From the NCBI GenBank assembly GCA_902800625.1, contig CADCFG010000008.1:1-64000 (forward strand): a stretch of DNA of 64,000 bases. Reading direction: 5' to 3'. A program made the position numbers and the translations under genes. This document shows positions 7,910 to 19,900 of the stretch, piece by piece; positions within the stretch are counted from its first letter, which is position 1, and the number at the start of each line of letters is the position of its first letter. Below the pieces are notes generated by a model. The model worked only from the letters and a program-made list of their open reading frames with translations. It ran no database searches and was not told the origin of the DNA. Source of the DNA: an uncultured Eubacteriales bacterium. Its GTDB lineage: Bacteria; Bacillota; Clostridia; Christensenellales; Aristaeellaceae.

Positions 7910-10900
7910 ATGAAGCAGACGATGAAGAGGACGCTGGCGCTGTTGATGGCGCTGCTGCTGGCCTTGCCTACGTTCGCGCTGTCGGAGGATTACGCCCCGG
8001 CGGTGGAGGACGCGGCGGAGGAGCTGGAAGTCATGCTGGATGATCTCGACGCCGGGGACGGAGAGACGCCGGACGGGGAGCCTGACGCGAGCGTGGACAT
8101 CGGCGGGGACGACGCCGTGCCGGCGGGGTATGTCCGCGTGCGCCTGGCCGTGACGCCCGGGGACGCCGAGCTGGCCGTGCACGACCTTGCCACCGGCGAG
8201 GCCATCGAGCCGCAGGCGGACGGCAGCTGGCTGCTGGTTCCCGGCGTGTACGCCTACAGCGCCTATGCCGAAGGCTGCGCGCCGGTGGAGGACGAGCCCT
8301 TCGAGGTGCCGGAGGGCGGCGAGAGCTTCGAGCTGGAGATCGCGCTGGAACCGGCGGAAGAAGTCGCCGAAGAAATCGTGAAGGAAACCACTGAAGAGCC
8401 TGCGGAGGAAACCACAGGGGAAATCATCGAGGAGCCCGCGGAAGAAGTCACCGAGGGGCCCGCGGAAGAGCCTGTCGAGGAGCCCGCGGAAGAAGTCACC
8501 GAGGAGCCCGCGGAAGAAGTCACCGAGGGGCCCGCGGAAGAGCCTGTCGAGGAGCCCGCGGAGGAAGTCACCGAGGAGCCCGCGGAAGAGCCTGTCGAGG
8601 AGCCTGCGGAGGAATCCACGGAGGAGCCAGAAGAGGAGACAATCGAGGAGCCTGTGGAGGAACCCGCCGAGGAAACCACCGAAGAACCCGCGGAGGGGAT
8701 CGCTGAGGAAGGCGTCGTCGTTGAGGAAGAGGTCCTGGCGGTCGAGGCCGCGGAGACCGTCGACGATGCGCAAACGGCTGTTCGCGTGACCATCGCGACC
8801 CGCCCGGAGGATGCCGTCGTGGAGGTCCGCCCCGCGGATTCGGACGGGATCGTCTCCCCCGAGGCGGACGGCAGCTGGCTGCTGGTGCCCGGCGAATACG
8901 TCTACAGCACCTATGCCGAGGGCTGCGAGGCCGTGGAGGACGTTCCCTTCACCGTCCCGGACGGCGGCGCGGACCTCGCGCTTGAGATCGAGCTTGCGCC
9001 GCTGGCCGTGGCCTTTGAGCAGACGCTGGTGGTGGACGGCGTGGCCGTGACCGTCGCCGCCGAGCCCGGCGCGTTCCCGGCGGACGCGGCGCTCTCCGTG
9101 GAGAAGGTGCCCGTAATCCGGCAGGCGGAGGCGGACGCCGCCGTGGACGAGGTGCGCGGGGACGAGAAGAACGTGGCGGCGTCCTATACCTTTGACATCA
9201 AGGTGCTGGATGCCCGGGGCGTCGAGCTGCAGCCCGCCGAGGGCTTCAATGTGTCGGTGTCCTTTGCCCTGGCCCGCGTGGCGGATGAGAACCTGGAGGC
9301 CAGCGTCTACCACATCACCGAGGACGACTCCGGCGAATTGACCGCCCAGGCGCTGGACGCGGTGGAGGACGCCGCGGAGCAGACCATCACCGCCGAGACC
9401 GACGGCTTTTCCCTGTATACCGTTGAATTTACCTACGATTCCCTGCAGTACGTGCTGCAGGGTGGCGAAAGCGTGCCCCTGAACACGGTGCTCCGCGCCG
9501 TGGGCCTGGCGGGCGAGGCGGAGAGCGCCTCCGTCAGCGATGAGGAGCTGTTCTCCGCGGCCTTTGAAGCGGGGGAGTGGACGCTGGTCTCCCACCGGCC
9601 CTTCACCACCGAGGAGTGGCTGAAGGTGGTCATCGGCGGCGTGGAGTACGAGATCACCGTGACGGACGACATTGAGACCGTCAGCGCCCCCTACTATGAA
9701 AACGGCGTGGCGAAGACGGCGCAGGCCGTGCAGGTGACGGGGACGCTCACCGAGCTTAACGCGGGGTGGTACGTCCTGAAAGACGACAACGTGACCTTTG
9801 AAGAACGCCCCACCATCCGCGGCGATGTGCACCTGATCCTGAACAGCGGCTATACCCTGACGGCGCAGAAGGGCGTGCGCCTGGCCAAGGGGAACAGCCT
9901 GACCGTCTATTCAAACGTTGCCGAAAACGGCACCGGCAAGCTGCAGGCGACGGTGAACGATACCGGCTATGCCGGCATCGGCGGCGACATCCAGGAGAGC
10001 GGCGGCGACTTCACGCTGTACGGCGGCGTGGTCACCACCACCGGGGCCACCGACGCGGCGGGCCTGGGCGGCGGCGACGGCGGCTGCGGCGGCGTGGTGC
10101 GCGTCTACGGCGGCACGCTGACTGCCACCGGCGGCCGGCAGGGCGCGGGTATCGGCGGCGGCCTCAGCGGCAGCCAGGGCGGCGCCATCACCATCTGGGG
10201 CGGCACCGTGACGGCCACCGGCGGCGCCTGCGCGGCGGGCATCGGCGGCGGCGAGAACTTCTCCGACGAGCGTGGCAACGAGGAATTCGGCGGCAACGGC
10301 GGCGCTGTGAGCATCTGGGGCGGCACCGTGACGGCCACCGGCGGCATCTATGCCGCGGGCATCGGCGGCGGCCAGTTCGGCGACGGCGGCACGCTGCGCG
10401 TGGGCGGCCAGTGCACGATCATCGCCACCGCCGGCGCCAAGTCGAAGCGGGACACCAACGGCATCCAGGCCATCGGCCGGGGCGAGCTGTCCACCGTCGA
10501 GGACCGCTATGGCGGGCCGCAGAGCGAGGGCAAAGTGGTGTTTTCGGACACCGCCACAGTGTATGCCGGCCAGACGGCGGCCGCAGAAACGGAAATGCCC
10601 TCCTACAGGCAGCTGGAGGGCTGCCACATGCCCTATGCCCGGATCGTATGCAGCGGCTCCACGTCCCATCCCATCTCGGCCACCATCAACTATGTGAACG
10701 AGAAGTACAAGCCCTCCATCGACGTGCAGGATATGTCCGGCAAGTCCATCTCCCAGGCCAATGTGGGCGATAAGTTCAAGGTGGTCGTCACCCTGGACGG
10801 CTGCCAGGTGGAGAGCCTGACGGCCACCTATACACTCGAGGGCGAGCAGAAGACGCTGGAGCCCGAAGGCGAACCCGAGAAGACGCAGACCCAGGAGATC

Positions 10901-13900
10901 TATACCTTCAAAATGCCCCCCTTCGTGGACGACAGCGTGGCGGTGGACGCGAAGGTGATGGGCAAGCAGTACAACATTACCGTGGGTACGATCACCACAG
11001 AGGGCGTTGAGAGCACCACCGGCGGCAACGTGACCATCCTGGTGAACGACAGCGAGTATGTGCAGTCGCACAAGGCCATGGAGGAGGATCGCGTCTGGAT
11101 CTCCGTCTCTCCCTATATCGGCGGGGACTACTTCGTCCAGAGCCTGACGGTCACCGGCGTCACCAGCGGCAGGAGGATCGCCTATCTGGAGAACGACTAC
11201 TTTGAAAACATGACGAAGGGCAACGACGAGGACCTGTGGTCGTTCTGGATGCCGGGCGAGGACGTGGTCGTCACCGCGAACTTCAAAAAGGGCGTGGGCT
11301 ATATCGCCCTGAACGGAAAAAAGAAGGTGCAGCGCTACTTCACAGAAATCACGGCGAGCTCCAGCGACCTGAACCTGAACGGCCTCGGCGTAGGCGGGGG
11401 CTGGTACGTGGTGCGGGGCAAAGTGACAATCAACAATCGCGTGAACGTCACCGCCGACGTGAACCTGATCCTGGCCGACGACGCCGAGCTGAATGCCAAA
11501 GACGGCATCTTCGTGGCCAAGCGCACGGGCGGCCGACTGACCGTCTGGGCCCAGTACCGCGGCTGGGGCAAAATCATTGCCGACGCCACGGACACCCACT
11601 GGGCCGGCATCGGCGGCAACGAGCGGGACAACGGCGGCAGGATGACCTTCAACGGCGGCATCATCGAGGCCTACGGTGGCACGGACGCCTCGGGCATCGG
11701 CACCGGCGACAACGGCGAGTGCGACGAGATCTATATCAACGTGCCCAAAGGCAAGCCTGACGACTTCACCTACGTCACCGCCTATGGCGGTAAATACGGC
11801 GCGGGCATCGGCGGCGGCCAGGACCGCAACAACAAGTATACCGAGATCAACGGCGGCACCGTGAAGGCCTACGGCGGCAGGAGCGGCGCCGGCATCGGCG
11901 GCGGCGAGGGCGGCGGCAACGAGAAGATCGTCATCAACGGCGGCGATGTCTATGCCAAGGGCGGCGCGTTCGGCGCGGGCCTGGGCGGCGGCGAGCATGA
12001 GTATGGCGGCGCCTTCGGCGGCACCGTGGAGATCCACGGCGGCAAGGTGGAAGCCATCGGCGGCGAGCACGCGGCGGGCATCGGCGCGGGCGAGGACGGA
12101 TCTGGCCTTACCTTCACCATGACCGGCGGCGATGTGACGGCCACGGCCGGCGAAGGCGCGGCGGGCGTCGGCGGCGCCAAGGGCGAGCCGGGCGGCACCG
12201 TTTCCATCACCGGAGGCAAAATCGTCGTCAACGCCGACTGCAATTCGGCCATCGGCGGCGGCGCGGGCAACGGCGACAATGGCTCCCTGTCCCTGGGCCC
12301 CAACATGACCGCCTGGACGAGCACCAGCTACAGCAGCGACTGGGTCCGGTCCCCGGGCGGAAGCAGGGTGTACAACGTCCAGCACAAAAAGTATGCCTGG
12401 ATCTATCCGTGCGATCACGACGGGGAGACCTATCAGACCGTGGACGATGAGACGCACTACATGGAAGCCTGCCAGTGGTGCATCATGGGCGGCAAGTACG
12501 AGCCGCATGTATGGGGCGGCAGGAACAACGCCGTCTGCTCCCTGTGCGGCCTGGATCTCTATCGGAAGATCCATGTCCCCAACACCGACAGGATCATCGT
12601 GGAGCTGTTCCTGGGCGACAAGCAGATCCCGGTGGACGTCTACGAGAAGAATATCGTCGGCGGCGCGCTGAAGGACAGCGAGATCACCGTGAAGGTCACC
12701 CCCCGGGAGGACTATCGGCTCACGGGCGAGAACGCCTTTATCAAATACAACACCACCGAAACGATCAACGTCATCCGGCAGCCGGACGAGGGGGACACCC
12801 AGGTCTATACCTTCACCATGCCCGCATTTGCCGTGGTTCTGAACTTCGGCGCGGATTTCGCCCACTACGTGGCCCAGGTCAATACCTGTCTGGTGGACGA
12901 CAAGGGCGCGGTGATCGACGGGAACCCCGTGAACCGGATACGGATCACCGGCACCAACTGGGGCAACTATAACTTCGGCACCTATACCTATACCAGCAAG
13001 GGCGCCGAGACGCTCACCATGATCGTCTATCCCAAAAGCGGCTATGTGGTGAGCAAGGTGGAGGGCTTCCGCCGCAACGCCGACGGCACGAACGGGGACA
13101 GCTATCCCGTCGAGAAAACCTCGCTGAACCACTACAAGTGCGAGCTGAACAACGGCGACGTGAATATCGTCGTCACGTTCAAGGAGGCCAAGCGCGCCTA
13201 CATCTACCATGTGCTGCAGCAGATCGACGAGGATGGCGGGCTGCACTGGCCGGACTGGGTGGAAGAGGAGCAAATGCTGAGCAAGCAGGCCGTGGGCGTC
13301 TATCAGGTGCCCCGCCATCCCGCCAATGAAGCGGTGCCGGACGACATGGTCACCTGGGATTACAACATCGCGGGCTACAGCGTGGGCGAATACAACAGCA
13401 GCGGTCCCGCCGAAGCGATCACTCCCGGCCCGATCGTAAGCGATGAGACGATCTATGCCGGGGACATCCCCATCGAGGCGGACGGCGAGGACCTGTATAT
13501 CTACTTCACGCTGGACAAGCAGCCCCTGAAGCTGTACAGGAAGCCTTACGAAGAATACTGGCCGGAAGATCTGAATGATCCCGAGAACTATGATGAGCTG
13601 CAGCTTTACGTGGGCATGCCGGTCAAGGCATATCTGGAAAAGAACAACAAGCAGGCCAGCAACAATGGCGACACCAAGGACTACGTCTGGGCGCTGGCCA
13701 AGGAGGTCGGCAAGAACACCGTCATACTGTCAAACAGCGTGACCATGCCCTCCGGCGGCCTGTCCCTGTTCCCGTACAAGTCCGCGTCCAAGGTCGTCGT
13801 ACGGCTGGATCTGGGCGCGTATGACGCTCAGGTGAATGGTTACCCGGGGAACGAGTATTGGGATGAATATGACGGCGATTATCCCAGCTATCACAGCGAG

Positions 13901-16900
13901 GAGGACAAGCCGTGGAAGGCGGCCACGATGGCACGCCTGACGGACGCCCAGGGCGAGGAGATATCCGGCCGCGCCTTCGTCGTCAAGCTGGGCGAGACCA
14001 TTCCCGAGCAGATCCTGGAGGCCATGTACGGCGCGCACCGGCCCGGCTACAAGCTGGAGGGCTGGTACACCAGAAAAGAGAACGTAAAGTGGGAGCGCGA
14101 ATGGGGCGCGACAGAGGAGTACTTCAATTCTTCCCTGCAGCACAATATCAACGGCGACAAGTACTATGTCATCACGCTGAAGGCGAATTGGACCGTGCGC
14201 GACGCGACGGTGGAGTTCAACCCGGGCGCGGGCAGCTTGAAGGATGGCGCGGTATCGTCCTATGTCATCAAGGAAGGCGAATACTTTACCTCCATGCCGA
14301 AGGCGATCCCGCCCTACGGTTCCCAGTTCCGCAGATGGACAGACAAAAACGGGGATAGTGTCACCACAAACACCTATTACAGAAGCAACTTCAACAACGT
14401 TACTGAACTGGTGGACACCGCCGACCCGGACGCCACGAATACCATCCTGATCACGGCGAATTATGTGCCGTGGGGAACAGTGACCAGCAGTATCAGGTTC
14501 ACGGACTCGGAAGATACGACGGCGGAGGACTACGCCTCGATCAACATAGCGATTCCGGCGGACCGGGAAAATGCCGTGTACAGGGCGGTCGCGAAGCTTC
14601 AGTCGGGCAAGTGGACCACCACGATGTATGACCAGCAGGGGAACGTTGTGGGGACTCCGTTCGATCTGCCCGACAGGGGGCGACAGAACTTCCTGGGCTG
14701 GAGCTCCACACCGGACGGCGCGCCCCAGACCTCTGTCGAAATATCCTCCAGGCGCGACATTGAGAGAGACAGGCCCTATGCGCCTGACACCAAGCCCAGC
14801 TTACTTTACGCCCGCTGGTCGGAGCCGAAGTATGCCCTGACGCTGAACCTGAATGGCGGCACGCTGCCCCAGGGCATATCCGTGCAGAGGGAGTACGCCG
14901 AGGGCGAGGAGCTGCCGAAGAACAGCGCGGGCGAGACCCTCTCCTGGGCGGACATCGCGCCGGCGCGGGAGGACTATGACTTCCTGGGCTGGGAGCCGGA
15001 CGTGACGCAGTACAGCGCCATGCCCGCCGAGGACCTGGCCGCCACGGCGCAGTGGGCGCAGCACGAATACAGCATGTCCTTCGTGTATGGCGACAAAAAG
15101 CAACCCTATGTCATCAAGGCCGTCAGGGACACTGACATCTCCGCCCGGCTGCCCGGGGACCCGGTCTGGGAGGACGACCCGGATTCGATGCGGCCGGACG
15201 AGCTGGGCAGGCAGCACCTGTTCGGCGGCTGGTATCCCGCCGCCCCGGAGACCGTCATGCCGGACGAGGATCGGGTGTATATCGCCAAGTGGATCGAAGA
15301 GCCCCAGAAGCCGGACGCGCCGGAGGTGGACGGGAAGACCTGCACCACGCTGACCGTGAAGGCGGAGGTGGGCCAGGCATACCGCCTGGCGGGCGTGAAC
15401 GACTGGACAAAGCCCACCGGCGACACGCTGACGTTCAAGGGGCTGACGCCCGGCCGGACGTACAGCGTCGAGACCTATATCCCCGCCGTGGAGGGCAAGA
15501 ACCTGGATTCCCAGGTGTCCGACGCGACGGTGGCGACCCTGCCCAACGCCGTGGCCGTGCGGCTGGACGTGGGCGGCTACAACTATGCCGCCCAAAAGAG
15601 CACGACGCTGCGCGGCGACTACTGGGACGCCGACTGGCCGACCTATTCGACAGCGGACGGCGACGTGTACTTTGAGGAGAATGACGCCAGCCTCAAGCGC
15701 TCCTTCATGGTGGACGAGGGCGCTTCCATCGACGCGGCGTCGCTGAACGTGTGGCGCGAGGGCCATGAGCTGGACGGCTGGTTCGCCAAAGGCGGCGAGG
15801 GTCAGCAGTGGACGGAGCTGTCCGCCGCCAGCGCGGAATACTTCGACGATGCCACCAGAACCGCCACCAGCGCCGAGGGCTTAGAATATACCTATCACAT
15901 CATCACGCTCAAGGCGCGATGGTCGCTTCGCGATGCCATAGTGGTATATGAAATGAACGGCGGCGTGAAGCCGGAAGGCGTGCCGGAGACCCTGGCCGCG
16001 AACGGGCAGATCACGCTGACTGAGCCCACTTGCGATAAGGACGGCAAGCTTTGGGACTTTGTGGACTGGACGGACGAAAACGGCCAGCACTATAAGGCCG
16101 GGGACGCGCTGACCTATGACAGCATCTCGCTCGTTTCGCCCGTCGACCGGGGTGGCAACGTCCGGGACGACGAGGGCAAGCTGGAGCCGAACGTCATCCG
16201 ACTGACGGCGGTCTTTGCGCTGCGGCCCGCCGTGACGGTCACGGTGCACTTTGAGACCGACGGCGGCAATGCGATTCCCGTGGAGGGCGACGAGGATGGC
16301 CCCGCTGACTTTACCGTCACCATTCCCGCGGGCGAGCCGACGGCGGACTTCTATATCTCCGAAGAGGTCGACGGCTTCACGCTGAAGAGTGGCGAGGACA
16401 GCGCAAAATATTACCCGATCTCAAAGCGGGGCCACAGCTTCCGCGACTGGTACCTGGACGAGGGCTTCAAGGACATCTTTGCCAACCCCATGACCATCGG
16501 CCGCGAGAGCGCGGGCGAGACCATCAATATCTATGCCAAATGGGCCATAGTGGCGTTTACCATCCGCTTTGACACGCAGGGCGGCAATGCGATCGAGTCC
16601 ATCACCCAGGACTACGGCACCCAGGTCACTCAGCCCGCCGACCCGGTGAAGGCGCACCACACCTTCAAGGGCTGGGCGGTGGAAGTGGATGATGAGCTTA
16701 AGCCGCTGGATGAGTTCCCGGCGACCATGCCCGACTATGACCTGTCGCTGGTCGCGCTCTGGGAAGTGAACCAGTACAGCGTCACGCTGAAATACAACGA
16801 CGGCGCCACAAAAGATCTGTTCGTTCGGAGTGACTACGATGTGCCGATCGGCGAATATCCCGCCATGCCGGATCGAACCGCCTATGCCTTCCAGGGCTGG

Positions 16901-19900
16901 AAGCTGGAGGACGGGGAGGCGTATGTCAGCCTGCCCGATAAGATCCCCGGTGAGGACCAGGTCTACGAGGCCTATTGGAAGGCCAATACGCCCGCTGCGC
17001 CCGTGGTGGCGGCAACCCGCGACAGCCTGACCGTGACGGCGCAGGCTGGCCAGGAGTACAGCCTGGACGGCGCGACCTGGCAGACAGCAGAGACCGGCAG
17101 CCAGACCCTGACCTTTGACGGCCTGACCCCGGGCAAGGGATACACCGTGTATACCCGCGTGGCGGGGAACGGCCAGTTTGACCTGCCCTCCGACACTGCC
17201 ACGACGACCGCGACCACGCTCAATGCCGTGGCCGTGCGGCTGGACATGGGCGCCTATGACTTCATCGCCGATGTTATCCCTGATATGCAGGGCGAATACT
17301 GGGGCGGGGAATGGCCGGACAACTCCGGGGACCTGATGGGTTGGGCCTACTTCCCGGATGAAGACCTGACCGTGAAGCGCTCCTTCCTGGTGGACGAGGG
17401 CACGGCCCTGCCGACGGCCATCCTCGACAAGATGGCCGGCACCTGGCGCGAGGGCTATGTGCTGGACGGCTGGTATACCCAGGGCAATGTGGAGTGGACG
17501 AACGACACCACGGCCAGTTCGACACTCTTCGACAGCGGCAAGACCGACACCGCCACCAGCGACGAGGGCAAAGAATTTACCTATAATATTATCACGCTGA
17601 AGGCGCAGTGGAAGCTGCGCCCGGCCAGCGTGGACTATGACATGAACGACGGCGTGAAGCCGGACGGCATGCCGGAGACCCTGAATCCGGGAGACAAGAT
17701 CACCTTCGCCGAGCCCACCTGCAATAAGGACGGCAAGGTCTGGGAGTTCATCAACTGGACGGACGCCAATGGCAACGCATATGCCGCAAATGAAGAGCTG
17801 ACCTACAACGACCTGTCTGCCATCGCCATGGAGGACGTGGTCATGGAACCCGCAGAGGGCGAATTGGAGAACAACGTCCTGCGCCTGACGGCCCACTTCA
17901 AGCTGACGGATGCCACCAACGGCGTGCTGCACTTCAACAGCAAGGGTGGCAGCGCCGTGGACGACGTGGTGGTGCCCATTGATGAGGGACAAACGAAGAC
18001 GCAAGTGACCGTGTCCATAAACAACGGGAATACCGAAGTAAAGTATGCGGATCAGGCCGTTGACTTTGGCAATCCCACCCGCGAGCACTATACCTTCAAG
18101 GGCTGGAGCGACACTTCCAACAGCGATGAGGTGTTGACAAATCCCTTCGACATCACGAAGGATGGCAAGACCCTCTATGCCGTGTGGGAAGTCAACAAGC
18201 ACAGAATCACCTTCAGCAACCTCGCCCCCGAAACGGACGGCGGCGCCATGCGGACGAAGACGGCAGAAGGCGTGCCCTATGGCACGTTGCTCACCGACGC
18301 TTATCTCAAGGCCAAGGGTCTGACGCAGGCCGACATCACCTGGGCGCACCACACCTTCAAGGGCTGGAGCGGCCTGGTGTCCGCCATGCCCGACGCGGCC
18401 CTGACCGTGACCGCCCAGTGGGAGACGAACAAGTACACCGTCACCCTGAACTACAACGACGGCGGCGCCACGCCGAACCGGGTCATCACCGATGCCTATG
18501 AAGCGCTCATCGACCCCATCGCCAATCCTACCCGCCCGAACTGCAACTTCCTGGGCTGGCAGCTGGACGGCGCGGGGGAATATGTCGCCCTGCCCGCGGC
18601 CATCCCCGGCGGGGATCAGACCTATGTCGCCGGCTGGCAGGCCAGGAAGCCGGCCGCGCCGGAGGAAGAGTCCAAGACCCGCTTCACCCTGACCGTGAAG
18701 GCGGTCCCCGGACAGAAGTATCGTCTGAACGGCGGGGAGTGGGTCGAGGCGACGGGCGACACGCTGACCTTCGACAACCTGACCCCCGGCGAAACCTGTC
18801 AGGTAACCACCCTTGTGCCCGCAAATGCGGCGCAGGGCTATTCGGCGTCGGAGGAATCCGAGGCGACGAGCGTGACGCTGCCCAGGGGGGTGGCCGTGCG
18901 CCTGGACGCGCAGGATGTGGGAGTAAAGCGCACGGAATACCTCGACGAGGGCGAGTGGCCCAACGGCGACACCATGAACGCCATGATGGGCGCCACCCGC
19001 GCGGGCTATCGGTTGAACGGCTGGTACACCCAGAACGGCACGAAGTGGACCATCAACCAGACCGCCGAGGAGGCGCTGTTTGACAAGGCGGACGGCGAAT
19101 ACGTGCAGGAGCACGTGGCTGAAGGCAACTACGACGCCTATGTCATCACCCTCAAGCCCCGGTGGACGCTGCTGAACGCGAATGTCTCCTATGAGCTGGC
19201 GGGCGGCGCCTGGCCGGACGGCTCCACCACGGAGCGCAGCCGCACGGGCATCCGCGAGGGCGAGACCATCACCGTCACCGGCGATGTGCCCGCCTGGCCC
19301 GGCCACACCTTCCTGCATTGGAAGGATGAAAACGACGGAACCCATGCGCCGGGCACGTCCTTTGTGTACGAGAACCTGACCTGCGCCAAATCCGCGGCGA
19401 GCGGCAGCAACACCATCGTGTTCACGGCGGTGTATGAGGAGAAGAAAGCGGCCGAAGGCACGCTGACCTTCGATGCCCTGGGCGGCAGTGCCGTCGAGGC
19501 AGTAAAGGTGCCCATCGCCAAGGGCGTGGAGTCCGCGTCGGTCACCGTGACCAGCGGCGACGAGAAGACCACCGTCACCATCGACGGGACCCCGTCGGAG
19601 TTTGACAACCCCACCCGCGCGGGCCACGACTTCAAGGGCTGGAGCCTGACCGCCGGCGGCGAACCGGGCGCGCAGGCGCTGACCTTCGATCGGGAGAGCC
19701 TCGAACAGACGGTCTATGCCGCGTGGTCGGTGCACAAGCACACCATCACCGTCAAGAACCTGGGCGCTTCGGCGGGCGAGCGGGTCATTGAGGTGGCCTA
19801 CGGCACGCCGCTGTCCAACAGCCTGGTCATCAACCAGCTGAGCGAGGCGGATCTGACCCGGGAATACCATACCTTCCGGGGCATCGACAAGACCCTGAGC

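Noticed and set aside
8350..8760. CRISPR-like appearance of regularly spaced repeats
   Set aside because: The repeats are in-frame codons of an acidic protein stalk, with no unique spacers and no cas genes in the window.
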